A DNA stretch of 61,281 nucleotides, from assembly GCA_947178575.1 (NCBI GenBank), contig CAMWYX010000010.1:1-61281 (forward strand), written 5' to 3'. Below the pieces are notes generated by a model. It was not told the origin of the DNA and searched no databases. It saw nothing but the letters and a program-made list of their open reading frames with translations. Position numbers and translations under genes: made by a program. The stretch is from an uncultured Ruminococcus sp. (GTDB taxonomy: Bacteria > Bacillota > Clostridia > Oscillospirales > Ruminococcaceae). This document shows, piece after piece, positions 16,446 through 26,021 of this stretch. Each line of letters begins with the position of its first letter. Within the stretch, counting starts at the first letter, position 1.

Positions 16446-17297
16446 GTGGGCGATATAATCGAAATAAAGAATCTGCATTTCAGCTATCCCGCTTCTGAGG
16501 ACGGCGGAAAACCGGTTGAAGTGCTTAAAGGCGTTGACCTTGAAATAAAAAACGGTGAATTTATTGCTGTTCTCGGACATAACGGCTCGGGAAAATCAAC
16601 TCTTGCAAAGCTCATGAACGGAATACTTGTTCCGGAATCCGGAAAAGTTATCGTTGACGGAACAGACACAACAGACGAGGAAAAAATATTTGAACTCCGT
16701 TGTCGTGTGGGAATGGTTTTCCAGAATCCCGATAATCAGATAGTTTCGTCAATCGTTGAGGAAGATGTCGCATTTGCACTTGAAAATCTCGGTGTTCCCT
16801 ATGAGGAAATGCGCAGACGTGTTGACGATTCGCTTAAAGCCGTCAATATGTATGAATACCGTCTGCATTCTCCGGCACAGCTTTCCGGAGGACAGAAACA
16901 GCGTGTGGCAATCGCCGGAATAATCGCAATGAAGCCGAAATGCATAATACTTGACGAACCGACCGCCATGCTTGACCCTCAGGGCAGGCGTGAAGTCATG
17001 AACGTAATCCGGAAAATGAACCGTGAACAGGGAATAACAATTGTTCTGATAACTCATTACATGGACGAGGCGGCGCAGTGCGACCGTGTCGTTGTCATGG
17101 ACAAGGGCAGAATTGTGCTTGATGATGTACCGCGTACTGTTTTTTCCCATGTGGAGCAGGTAAAGGCAATTGGTCTTGATGTTCCGCAGGCGACTGAACT
17201 TGCGTGGAGACTCCGGAAAGCAGGATTTGATATTCCGGCAGAAATAATAAACGAACAGGAATGCGTTGATGCACTTGTAAAATTATTTGACAAGTAA
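16446..17297 (+). CDS. ecfA1: Energy-coupling factor transporter ATPase EcfA1
   Basis: 283 aa from GTG 16446. ABC ATPase with Walker [11 protein letters not shown] (43-52), Q-loop FQNPDNQIV, signature LSGGQKQR, Walker [14 protein letters not shown] and switch His in LITHYMDEA. It is one of two nucleotide-binding subunits that power an ECF vitamin importer with EcfT and exchangeable S-components. The second ATPase gene normally follows directly; here a 2.1-kb LRR/dockerin gene intervenes. Confidence 0.93.
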   Translation: MGDIIEIKNLHFSYPASEDGGKPVEVLKGVDLEIKNGEFIAVLGHNGSGKSTLAKLMNGILVPESGKVIVDGTDTTDEEKIFELRCRVGMVFQNPDNQIVSSIVEEDVAFALENLGVPYEEMRRRVDDSLKAVNMYEYRLHSPAQLSGGQKQRVAIAGIIAMKPKCIILDEPTAMLDPQGRREVMNVIRKMNREQGITIVLITHYMDEAAQCDRVVVMDKGRIVLDDVPRTVFSHVEQVKAIGLDVPQATELAWRLRKAGFDIPAEIINEQECVDALVKLFDK

Positions 17298-17316
17298 AAT
17301 TGCGGAGGAGAATATT

Positions 17317-19419
17317 ATGAATATCAGAGGGATTATTGCAGGAATTATAGCTGTATGTTTTGTCGGTGGAGTTATGCCGTCGGCTGATGTGATTTCAGAT
17401 AATACTGTTATAACAGCAGGTGCGGTTGACGAAGCAGAGTATACAGAGGGAACATATGAACTGGTTAAATACAAAAACTACGGTGACCACATCGAAATTT
17501 CAGGATGTGACAGGACGGCATCAGAAGTTGTAATCCCATCTGAAATCGATGGCCTGCCTGTAACAAGTATTGAAGAATATATGTGCTGTAGTCTTCCTGT
17601 TTTAACATCATTAATAATTCCGGATAGTGTAACAAGTATTGGATATGGTACATTTACTCATTGTCCATACCTGAGGTCAGTAATAATTCCAGACAGTGTA
17701 ACAAGCATTGGAGGAAGTGTATTTTATGATACGCCATGGTTAGAAAATAAGCGAAGAGAAAATCCGCTTGTTATAGTAAATAATATTTTAATTGATGGTA
17801 AGACTTGTTCAGACAATGTAGTCATTCCTGAAGGTGTAACAAGTATATGTGGTTTGGCATTTTCTGGTTGTACAATGCTGAAATCAATAAAAATTCCTGA
17901 AAGTGTTACAAGTATCGGGGAAGATGCGTTTTTGGGAACACCATGGTTAGAAAATAAGCGGAAAAAAAATCCTCTTGTTATAGAAAATAATATTTTAATT
18001 GATGGTGAAACTTGTTCAGGCAATGTAGTTATTCCTGAAGGTGTAACAAGTATTTGTCCATGTGCATTTGGTAATAATGCTAATTTAAAATCAATAAAAA
18101 TTCCAAACAGCGTTAAAAGCATTAATAAAAGTGCGTTTGAATCCTGTTCATCTTTAAGGTCAATAGAAATTCCTGAGGGTGTAACAAGCATTGGAGAAAA
18201 TGCATTTTACAAATGTTCCAGTTTAATATCAATAGAAATTCCAGACGGTGTTACAAGTATAGAAGCTTGTACATTTGAAGGTTGTTCATCTTTAAGTTCA
18301 ATAGAAATTCCTGAAAGTGTAACAAGCATAGGACATAAAGCATTTTACGAATGTTCCAGTTTAATATCAATAGAAATTCCAGACGGTGTTACAAGTATAG
18401 AAGCTTGTACATTTGAAGGCTGTTCATCTTTAAGTTCAATAGAAATTCCTGAAGGTGTAACAAGCATAGGAAACAGGGCATTTTTGTTTTGTACAAATTT
18501 AACATCGGTAACAATTTCTGATAGTGTTAAAAGCATAGGGGACGAAGCATTTTGTGGTTGTACACGTTTAAAATCGTTAGCACTTTCTGACGGTTTAACA
18601 AGCATAGGATATCAGGCATTTTATCATTGTTACGGTTTAATATCAATAGATATTCCTGATAGTGTTACAAGTATAGGAGAGCTTGCATTTTGGGCTTGTT
18701 CGGGTTTAACATCATTAAAACTTTCAGACAGTATTTCATATATTGAAGCTGATACATTTCGGGCTTGTGATTCTTTGAAATCGGTAACAATTCCTAATGG
18801 TGTTACAGCTATTGGAACCGGTGCATTTTCTGCTTGTGGTTCTTTGGAAACGGTAACAATTCCTGATAGTGTTAAAAGCATAGAGGGCAGTGCATTTAAT
18901 GGTTGTACTTATCTGAAAACGGTAACAATTCCTGATAGTGTAACAAGTATAGGAGAAGAAGCATTTCTTGGTTGTTACTACTTGGAATCAATAACAATCT
19001 TAAATCCTGAATGTGATATTTATAACAGTGGACGTACAATTTTTTCCAAATATGATGAAATCGGTTATACTTATTTCGGCGGCATAATCTACGGCTATGA
19101 CAACTCAACCGCACAGGCTTATGCTGAAAAATACGGCTATAAATTTGAGTCGCTTGGCGAAGCAACCATAAAAGAAGTGTCATCAGGAGATGTAGACGGC
19201 GACGGCAAGATTGATTCTTCTGACGCTTCACTTGTTCTTACTGAATATTCCCTGCTTTCAACAGGTGGTACAGGAACTTTTACAGAAAGTATGAAAAAAT
19301 CAGCTGATATCAATAAAGATGGTCTGACAGATGCTGCTGACTCGTCCATGATTCTCAGTTATTATGCCTATATATCGACAGGCGGCACAGATACTATTGA
19401 TAAGTTTTTTGAATTATAA
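17317..19419 (+). CDS. Secreted BspA-like leucine-rich repeat protein with C-terminal dockerin
   Basis: 700 aa from ATG 17317 (RBS GGAGGAG). A signal peptide (about 1-30) is followed by about 20 LRR_5/BspA-type repeats of roughly 23 aa (pattern L-x-S-I-x-I-P-x-x-V-T-S-I-x-x-x-A-F-x-x-C). Two of these carry the longer insert TPWLENKR-x-x-NPLVI. The C-terminal dockerin (about 625-700) has loops DVDGDGKIDSSD and DINKDGLTDAAD. BspA-like proteins act in surface adhesion; the dockerin predicts attachment to a cohesin scaffold. The gene is more AT-rich and repetitive than its neighbours and lies between ecfA1 and ecfA2 in the same direction. Insertion into a conserved operon is the simplest reading. 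Confidence 0.88.
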   Translation: MNIRGIIAGIIAVCFVGGVMPSADVISDNTVITAGAVDEAEYTEGTYELVKYKNYGDHIEISGCDRTASEVVIPSEIDGLPVTSIEEYMCCSLPVLTSLIIPDSVTSIGYGTFTHCPYLRSVIIPDSVTSIGGSVFYDTPWLENKRRENPLVIVNNILIDGKTCSDNVVIPEGVTSICGLAFSGCTMLKSIKIPESVTSIGEDAFLGTPWLENKRKKNPLVIENNILIDGETCSGNVVIPEGVTSICPCAFGNNANLKSIKIPNSVKSINKSAFESCSSLRSIEIPEGVTSIGENAFYKCSSLISIEIPDGVTSIEACTFEGCSSLSSIEIPESVTSIGHKAFYECSSLISIEIPDGVTSIEACTFEGCSSLSSIEIPEGVTSIGNRAFLFCTNLTSVTISDSVKSIGDEAFCGCTRLKSLALSDGLTSIGYQAFYHCYGLISIDIPDSVTSIGELAFWACSGLTSLKLSDSISYIEADTFRACDSLKSVTIPNGVTAIGTGAFSACGSLETVTIPDSVKSIEGSAFNGCTYLKTVTIPDSVTSIGEEAFLGCYYLESITILNPECDIYNSGRTIFSKYDEIGYTYFGGIIYGYDNSTAQAYAEKYGYKFESLGEATIKEVSSGDVDGDGKIDSSDASLVLTEYSLLSTGGTGTFTESMKKSADINKDGLTDAADSSMILSYYAYISTGGTDTIDKFFEL
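18202..18332 (+). repeat. Internal LRR duplication, copy 1
   Basis: 131 nt match 18340-18470 with three substitutions, at an offset of 138 nt (46 codons, two LRR units). This is a recent in-frame expansion of the repeat domain. Confidence 0.9.
18340..18470 (+). repeat. Internal LRR duplication, copy 2
   Basis: Second copy of the 131-nt block; two of the three differences are third-position changes. Repeats this similar are prone to slippage or recombination that would change the LRR number between strains. Confidence 0.9.
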
Positions 19420-19450
19420 AAATAATTGCTTGCAAAGGAGACGAAAATAA

Positions 19451-20320
19451 TTGGCAGTCCTTGAAACTCAGGAACTGACATATGTTTATAGTCAGGGTTC
19501 ACCATTTGAAAAAACAGCTGTTGACAGCGTAAGCCTTAAAATCGATGAGGGTGCAATCATAGGCGTTATGGGACATACAGGCTCGGGAAAATCAACGCTT
19601 ATACAGCAGTTCAACGGACTTCTCAGACCTACATCAGGAAAGATACTTCTTGACGGCGTTGACATATGGGCTGACAGGAAAAAAATACGTGATGTCAGAT
19701 TCAGGGTAGGTCTTGTGTTTCAGTATCCTGAATATCAGATATTTGAAGAAACGGTTTATAAAGATATAGCGTTCGGCCCTAAAAATATGGGGCTTGACAG
19801 TGTTGAAATAAAAAGACGTGTGCTTGAAACAGCTCACGATATAGGCATTCCGGAGGAACTTCTTGAACGCTCGCCGTTTGAGCTTTCGGGCGGTCAGAAA
19901 AGACGTGTCGCAATCGCCGGAGTTATGGCAATGAATCCGGAAATACTTATTCTTGACGAGCCGACAGCCGGACTTGACCCTGCCGGACGGGATAAAATAA
20001 TCGGATTTATAAAAGAATATCACAGAAAAAAAGGAAATACTGTCCTGATAGTATCGCACAGTATGGAAGATATTGCAGGATTCGCCGATAAAATACTCGT
20101 TATGAACAAATCAAGGCTTTTCTGCTATGACGATACCGAAAAAGTTTTCAGCCGTGCGGAAGAAATATCCCGTATAGGTCTTGATATTCCGCAGATAACA
20201 AAAATATTCATCGAACTGAAAAAGAACGGAATCGATTTCGGAAAAGATGTGTACACCCTTGACTATGCGGAAAAACTTCTTATAAAAAAGCTTGGCGAAA
20301 GGAGCAGGGAAAATTGCTGA
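19451..20320 (+). CDS. ecfA2: Energy-coupling factor transporter ATPase EcfA2
   Basis: 289 aa from TTG 19451 with AAGGAG upstream. Walker A MGHTGSGKST, Q-loop FQYPEYQIF, signature LSGGQKRR, Walker B ILILDEPTAGLDP, switch His VSHSMEDI. Partner of EcfA1 in the asymmetric ATPase dimer. Its stop overlaps the ecfT start, so the two are translationally coupled. Confidence 0.94.
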   Translation: MAVLETQELTYVYSQGSPFEKTAVDSVSLKIDEGAIIGVMGHTGSGKSTLIQQFNGLLRPTSGKILLDGVDIWADRKKIRDVRFRVGLVFQYPEYQIFEETVYKDIAFGPKNMGLDSVEIKRRVLETAHDIGIPEELLERSPFELSGGQKRRVAIAGVMAMNPEILILDEPTAGLDPAGRDKIIGFIKEYHRKKGNTVLIVSHSMEDIAGFADKILVMNKSRLFCYDDTEKVFSRAEEISRIGLDIPQITKIFIELKKNGIDFGKDVYTLDYAEKLLIKKLGERSRENC

Positions 20321-21129
20321 GAGATATTACAATAGGGCAGTTTTTCCCTGGAAACAGCCTTATACATCGTCTTGACCCACGTTTCAAGATTGTTATTACA
20401 TTTATATATATACTTATGCTTTTTACGGGAAGCAGTATTTTATGCCTTGCGATAGGTGCGGTTTACACGGTTGTGGCGGTACTGCTTTCGCATATACCGG
20501 CGAAAATGTTCGTGAAATCGGTAAAGCCCCTTATGCCGTTTCTGATTCTTACAGCCGTTATCAATATATTTTTTCTGGACGGCGGAGACGTTTATTTAAA
20601 ATGGCACTTCATAAAAATAACGTCCGAGGGCGTGAGTGTCAGTGTATTCATGATAATACGGATTGTACTTCTTATTTCCGGAAGTTCACTTCTGACGTAT
20701 ACGACTTCCCCGATAACGCTTACAGATGCAATTGAAAGACTTCTCGCACCGCTTAAAAAGATAAAAGTTCCCGTCCACGAACTTGCAATGATGATGTCGA
20801 TAGCACTTCGTTTTATACCCACGCTTATCGAGGAGACCGATAAAATAATATCGGCACAGAAAGCAAGAGGAGCAGAAATAGATTCCGGAAACTTTATGAG
20901 CCGTGCAAAAAATATGATTGCGATACTTGTTCCGCTTTTTGTATCATCGTTCAGGCGTGCGGACGAACTTGCAACGGCTATGGAATGCAGATGTTACCGT
21001 GGCGGTGAGGGCAGAACCCGTCTGAGACAGCTTAAATCAGAATCCCGTGATTATATAGCCTTAGCGGTTACGCTTATATTCTATGTATCTGTTATAACAG
21101 TTAATTTTTTATTTGTTTCTAAGTCATAA
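20314..21129 (+). CDS. ecfT: Energy-coupling factor transporter transmembrane protein EcfT
   Basis: 271 aa, start TTG 20314, overlapping the ecfA2 stop by 7 nt, behind AGGAGCAGGGA. N-terminus IGQFFPGNSLIHRLDPRFKI and several hydrophobic segments are typical. Two cytoplasmic coupling motifs of the Ala-Arg-Gly kind are present: AQKARGAEID (one canonical ARG) and TAMECRCYRGG in the second position. It connects the ATPases with S-components such as the one encoded at 38653-39189. Confidence 0.93.
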   Translation: MLRDITIGQFFPGNSLIHRLDPRFKIVITFIYILMLFTGSSILCLAIGAVYTVVAVLLSHIPAKMFVKSVKPLMPFLILTAVINIFFLDGGDVYLKWHFIKITSEGVSVSVFMIIRIVLLISGSSLLTYTTSPITLTDAIERLLAPLKKIKVPVHELAMMMSIALRFIPTLIEETDKIISAQKARGAEIDSGNFMSRAKNMIAILVPLFVSSFRRADELATAMECRCYRGGEGRTRLRQLKSESRDYIALAVTLIFYVSVITVNFLFVSKS

Positions 21130-21152
21130 AATCCGGAAAGTGAGACAACAGA

Positions 21153-24035
21153 ATGAGAAATAAAAATTCAGAAAGGCTTACCTGTGAGAAATACGAAAAA
21201 TTCAGGAAAAGCAAAGCAGTTAATATACTTTATGACAAGGGAACGCTGTATTTTTTTCTTGCGTTTATTATACCGTTTGTACTGGTTCTTATTGCGTTTC
21301 ACAAGCAGGATATACATCTGCTGTGGTGGGTGAAGGGAGCTGACGGAGAAGCCGGAAGATTCGAGGAAACCGGTTCGCAACAGATGCTTGTTATTGACCT
21401 GTGGCATCAGTATTTTCCTTTTTTCCGTGTTGTCCGTGAAAAGCTCCTGACCGGCGGTTCTTTTCTGTATTCGTGGCAGAACGGACTCGGAACTAATTTT
21501 CTTTCGCTGATTGCGTATTATGCAGCAAGTCCGCTGAACTGGATTTCGGTGTTCTTTGACGACGACCATCTCCGTGAGGGAATGACGTATCTGACCGCCG
21601 CCAAAATAGGACTCAGCGGAGTATTTTTCAGCTGTTTTCTTAGATATACGTACAGAAGAAAAGATATATCAACAGTTGTATTTTCCGTGATGTTTGCACT
21701 TTGCAGTTACATGATGGGCTATTACTGGAATGTCATGTGGATTGATACTGTTGCACTGTTTCCGCTGGTAATGCTCGGAATAACCGCCATGTGTCGTGAG
21801 GGAAAATGGAAACTGTATACAGTAACTCTTGCACTTTCCGTTATGGCTAACTATTATATAGGTCTTTTCACGTGTATATTCACGGTGTTTATGTTTGCAT
21901 CATGTGCGGTAATCGAATGGCAGGGAATAAAAAAATTTTTCGTCAGGATATGGCTGATAATCCGTTCATCTGCCATAGGGCTCGGACTGGGGGCATTCAT
22001 GCTGATTCCGGCGTATCTTGCTTTAAAGCTGACTCACAGTGCGGACAATACTTTTCCTTCCGAAGTTTCGTGGGCGGAGAAGTGGACAGATATTTTTGCA
22101 AATCTGATTTCATACAGAGAACCCACATCTGTTGAGGGACTTCCTAATTTTGCCTGCGGTATGCTTGCGGTTACTCTTTTCGGAGTATTCCTGTTCACGG
22201 CAGGAATAAAAATCCGTGAAAAGATTTCGGTTGTTCTTATGCTCGCCCTTATTGCCGTAAGCTGTAACATGAATCAGCTTAATTATATATGGCACGGATT
22301 TCATGTTACAAATCAGATACCGTACAGATACGCCTTTATTTTCAGCTTTGTGCTTATATCGGCGGCATATCATGCCTATGCGGTGATGACGGAGCGTGGA
22401 ATAAAAATTTATCAGCTGATATTTCTTGTGGCTGCTCCGGCGGCGGTATTCTATATGGTTTATCTTTCGGTAAAAGATTCCGAGGACGGTTTTTCATGGG
22501 AAGAACCGGCGTTCAGGAGTTCTCTGATAATAACATCGGCGTATATTTTATCATTCGTTTCGGTTAAGCTGATACCGGTGAAAAACCTTAAAATCAAGCG
22601 TACATTGATAAATATTGCACTTGCCGTGGCGGTTGTCAGCGAGATGTCACGTTCCGCCGTTATCGGGGTGGGAAAGGTCGGAAGTTCGGATTACAATTCA
22701 TATCCTACCGTTAATACAGAAGTTCAGGAAATGCTTGACATTGTAAAAAATCGTGATGAAAAATTCAGCCGTACAGAAATGATATCAACATATACTCTCA
22801 ATGACAGTGCACTTTATGGATATAAAGGAGTATCGCAGTTTTCGTCATCATGTAATGTTTCTGTAACAAGACTTATGCGTCGTCTCGGAATTTATGCCTC
22901 GGAAGCCGGAAACAGATATTATTACCGCAATTCCACGCCTGTAGTCAACGGACTTACCGGAATTGACTTTCTGATTTCACGTGTCGGAGCAATGAAAAAC
23001 GGAACTCCGTTTCTGGAAAATATTGCGTCATCTGGTTCGGTGTATCTCTATGAAAATAAATATCCGCTTTCACTGGGATTCGTGATGAATAATGATATAC
23101 TTAATCTTCCTGACGAGAACGGTCTGAATCCGTTTGAATATCAGAACAGCATAATGTATATGGCTACAGGAGTTCAGGCGGTATTCACACCTCAGGCTGT
23201 ACAGCTTGTATCATATGACAAGATGACCGCAGATAAGAAGCAGTACGGCGAATATAACTACAATTCAGACGGAAGCGATGTTGAATGTTCTGCAGAATAC
23301 AGCTTTGCAGGAACAGACAGCGGTTATCTTTACGGATATGTCAGAAGCGATAATATAAGTACCGCAGACGTTACGGAAGATGATACCGATGTTGATTCTT
23401 CCATTAAGGTTGAAGGTTATCCGATTGTGTTTCCTATGGGAGACGGTCAGGGCGGAACTACAAAGACAATAAAACTGAAATTCAAGAAAGACCGCACCGC
23501 CGGAACTTATACAGTTATGGCGTATGCTCTTAATACGCAGGCATTTGAAGAAGCATACAATAAACTTGCTGACGAACAGTTCAATATCACGGAATTTGCA
23601 GATACAAAGATTACCGGAACTGTAGAGGCACTTAACGACGGAGTTATGTATTTTTCGATTCCGTATGAAAAGGGCTGGACTGTATACGTTGACGGCGAAA
23701 AATCGGAGACAGAGCCGGTTCTGAATGCTATGCTCGGCGTAAATATAGGAAAAGGTCATCACGATATTGTGCTGAAATATTCTCCGGACGGATTTTCAGA
23801 GGGGCTTGCAATAAGCGGTATTTCGGTGATTCTTTTTGCTTTGTTCGTGATTTTTGATATGTACCGTAAAAAGAAAAAATCTGCCGGAAATGTTTCCGCA
23901 GAAGTTCCGGAAACAGAAAATCCGGAAATCATGGAAAATATTGAAAATCCGGAAATTTCCGGAAATAATGAAATAAATTCAGAACCGGAAGAAAAATCAC
24001 AGGAAAAAGGTGACATCGGAAATGCGGAATCTTAA
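21153..24035 (+). CDS. YfhO-family polytopic membrane protein
   Basis: 960 aa. After a short basic N-terminus there are about a dozen hydrophobic segments between residues 30 and 520 and one near 890-915, with a large extracytoplasmic region (about 530-880) between. The pattern (HQYFPFFRVVREKL, GTNFLSLIAYYAASPLNW, and the late motif YFSIPYEKGWTVYVDGE) is that of YfhO/GT-C-like proteins. Some of these are linked to glycosylation of lipoteichoic acid or cell-wall polymers in Firmicutes. The C-terminal 50 residues are a Glu/Pro/Asn-rich tail with ENPE repeats. It lies between ecfT and truA, which are adjacent in many Firmicutes. Confidence 0.82.
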   Translation: MRNKNSERLTCEKYEKFRKSKAVNILYDKGTLYFFLAFIIPFVLVLIAFHKQDIHLLWWVKGADGEAGRFEETGSQQMLVIDLWHQYFPFFRVVREKLLTGGSFLYSWQNGLGTNFLSLIAYYAASPLNWISVFFDDDHLREGMTYLTAAKIGLSGVFFSCFLRYTYRRKDISTVVFSVMFALCSYMMGYYWNVMWIDTVALFPLVMLGITAMCREGKWKLYTVTLALSVMANYYIGLFTCIFTVFMFASCAVIEWQGIKKFFVRIWLIIRSSAIGLGLGAFMLIPAYLALKLTHSADNTFPSEVSWAEKWTDIFANLISYREPTSVEGLPNFACGMLAVTLFGVFLFTAGIKIREKISVVLMLALIAVSCNMNQLNYIWHGFHVTNQIPYRYAFIFSFVLISAAYHAYAVMTERGIKIYQLIFLVAAPAAVFYMVYLSVKDSEDGFSWEEPAFRSSLIITSAYILSFVSVKLIPVKNLKIKRTLINIALAVAVVSEMSRSAVIGVGKVGSSDYNSYPTVNTEVQEMLDIVKNRDEKFSRTEMISTYTLNDSALYGYKGVSQFSSSCNVSVTRLMRRLGIYASEAGNRYYYRNSTPVVNGLTGIDFLISRVGAMKNGTPFLENIASSGSVYLYENKYPLSLGFVMNNDILNLPDENGLNPFEYQNSIMYMATGVQAVFTPQAVQLVSYDKMTADKKQYGEYNYNSDGSDVECSAEYSFAGTDSGYLYGYVRSDNISTADVTEDDTDVDSSIKVEGYPIVFPMGDGQGGTTKTIKLKFKKDRTAGTYTVMAYALNTQAFEEAYNKLADEQFNITEFADTKITGTVEALNDGVMYFSIPYEKGWTVYVDGEKSETEPVLNAMLGVNIGKGHHDIVLKYSPDGFSEGLAISGISVILFALFVIFDMYRKKKKSAGNVSAEVPETENPEIMENIENPEISGNNEINSEPEEKSQEKGDIGNAES

Positions 24036-24756
24036 AGTTTTTGCCTCCTATCGGGGAACAAATTATCACGGCTATCAGAGACAGGCGAATGCCGTTACAG
24101 TTCAGGAAGTTCTTGAAAAGGCGGTTTCAAAGGTGCTGAATCAGCCGGCAGGAATTATTGGCTGTTCCCGTACTGATACAGGAGTTCATGCAAAGCAGTT
24201 CTGCTTCAACGTAAAAACAGAAAGCAGTATACGTACTGTCGGGTTCTGCCGAGGAGTGAACGGCGAGCTTCCCGACGATATTTCAATACTCAGTTGTGAA
24301 GATGTTCCGCTTGATTTTCATGCCCGATATGACTGCAAAGGAAAGGAATATCTGTACCGTATTCATTGCAGTGAATCCAAAGACCCTTTCAGTACGGATT
24401 TGGCATATCACTACCGCCGGAAATTCAATATTGAACCGGTAAAAAAAGCAGCTTCGTATCTGACAGGCACTCACGATTTTGCAAGTTTCTGTGCAGATTG
24501 TTCAGGAGTTTCAACAACCGTGCGGACAATTTATTCACTTGAAATAGAAAATAATGGAGATTCTGTGATAATACTTGTAAAAGGCGATGGTTTTCTGTAT
24601 AATATGATTAGGATAATTGCAGGAACACTTATCGATGTCAGTGAGGGACGTATAAATCCCGATGATATGCCGTCAATACTCGATGCAAAAAACCGCCTCA
24701 GAGCAGGCAGAACAGCTGTGGCACACGGTCTTTATCTGAACAGGGTTTTTTATTGA
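24022..24756 (+). CDS. truA: tRNA pseudouridine synthase A
   Basis: 244 aa from ATG 24022 (AGGTGA 8 nt upstream); GTG 24010 would add four residues. It overlaps the 3' end of the yfhO-like gene by 14 nt. The catalytic Asp is in CSRTDTGVHAKQ, and DFHARYDCKGKEYLYRI, GTHDFASFC and GDGFLYNMIRIIAGTL are family hallmarks. It forms pseudouridine at positions 38-40 of the tRNA anticodon arm. Confidence 0.94.
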   Translation: MRNLKVFASYRGTNYHGYQRQANAVTVQEVLEKAVSKVLNQPAGIIGCSRTDTGVHAKQFCFNVKTESSIRTVGFCRGVNGELPDDISILSCEDVPLDFHARYDCKGKEYLYRIHCSESKDPFSTDLAYHYRRKFNIEPVKKAASYLTGTHDFASFCADCSGVSTTVRTIYSLEIENNGDSVIILVKGDGFLYNMIRIIAGTLIDVSEGRINPDDMPSILDAKNRLRAGRTAVAHGLYLNRVFY

Positions 24757-24846
24757 AACCGTTCCGGCATTCCTGATGTTTTATATTTTTGTTTAATTTA
24801 TAATTCTGTATGCAAAAAGTCCGCAGAGTTACCGGAGGTTTAAAAA

Positions 24847-26013
24847 ATGTCAATGTATGATGTTCATGATATGACTGAACAGAAAAATAAACGTATACGC
24901 AGAAAGCGGATTTTCAGACTTGTTATGACTTTGATTTTCATTGCGGTCGCCGTTTCGGTATATCTTACCCACGAAATATGGCTTCCTAAACTCCGTGGTC
25001 TCGGAAAACAATACACGACAATAGTCAACGACGGACGGCTCGCCGAGGGGAATTTCCCTATCGAAATAAACGGCGGTGCGACATATCAGATGGACTGTTC
25101 AAATAAAACGGTCTATGTACTAAGTGATTCGAGTATATATCAGTATAACGAGGAGGGCGGTCTTATTCACCGCCGACAGCACACGTACACGAATACTGTC
25201 ATGAATACAGCCGGAGGAATGGCTCTGCTTTACGAACACGGCGGAAATCGTTTCAGCGTTGAGGACAGAAGCGGAGTTCTGTATTCAAAAGAACTTGAGG
25301 AAAATATAATGCTTGTGCGTCTCAGCCCCGAGGGATATACGGCTGTTGTAACAACATCGCTGAATTATGAATGTGAAATAACCGTTTTTGACCGTGACGG
25401 AAATTTTATATACGAGCGTAAATGTGTTCAGCGTGTAGACGATATAAGCTTCACAAATGAAAGCCGTGGTTGTGTTATAAGCTACATAAATGCGGAAAAC
25501 GGTTCTCTTGTAACATCTGTTCAGGAAGTAACTTTCACGGAAAGTGCCGAAAAATGGACATCTCCCGGACTTGATACGCTCGGAATAAACGTGTACGGAT
25601 TCAACGGCGGAGCTTCTGTAATCGGCATAGATGCCTGCGGATATGTTGATGACAGCGGTCAGATTGTTTCGCTTTATCACTATGAGGGAGATTTTGCCGG
25701 CGGTGACTGCGAAAACGGAAAATCAGCAGTTATCATCAACAGCGACGAAACAAGGAAATACGTCATGGCTCTTTTTGACGGCGGAGGCAAAGAACCGCTG
25801 ATAATAGGATTCAACAGTCCGCTTGTTGATGTTACGGTGAAAGACGGTCTTGCATACGTTATGACACATGATGCCGTTCTGGCGTATGATTTTATGGGAC
25901 TTCTGAGGTCAACGGCAAGCATAAACGATTCATATACGGGATTTGCAAGAAGCGGAGGATATATATTCCTGAAAAGCTTCAGCAAAATAGACAGGATAAA
26001 TTATGAAAGTTAG
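24847..26013 (+). CDS. DUF5711-family membrane-anchored beta-propeller-like protein
   Basis: 388 aa, start ATG 24847 after GGAGG. Basic N-terminus (KNKRIRRKRIFR), one membrane segment (about 25-42), then an extracytoplasmic region built of repeated beta-strand blades with aromatic/Gly turns (YVLSDSSIYQYNEEG, ITVFDRDGNFIYERK, YVMTHDAVLAYDFMG). The architecture matches DUF5711, whose function is unknown. The gene leads a run with cvpA and clpE (8-nt and 38-nt gaps), so a cell-envelope role is plausible but unproved. Confidence 0.7.
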   Translation: MSMYDVHDMTEQKNKRIRRKRIFRLVMTLIFIAVAVSVYLTHEIWLPKLRGLGKQYTTIVNDGRLAEGNFPIEINGGATYQMDCSNKTVYVLSDSSIYQYNEEGGLIHRRQHTYTNTVMNTAGGMALLYEHGGNRFSVEDRSGVLYSKELEENIMLVRLSPEGYTAVVTTSLNYECEITVFDRDGNFIYERKCVQRVDDISFTNESRGCVISYINAENGSLVTSVQEVTFTESAEKWTSPGLDTLGINVYGFNGGASVIGIDACGYVDDSGQIVSLYHYEGDFAGGDCENGKSAVIINSDETRKYVMALFDGGGKEPLIIGFNSPLVDVTVKDGLAYVMTHDAVLAYDFMGLLRSTASINDSYTGFARSGGYIFLKSFSKIDRINYES

Positions 26014-26021
26014 GTGGGATT

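Noticed and set aside
17317-19419. CRISPR-like or intergenic repeat array suggested by the periodic sequence
   Set aside because: The periodicity is 69 nt and in frame throughout; it encodes leucine-rich repeats.
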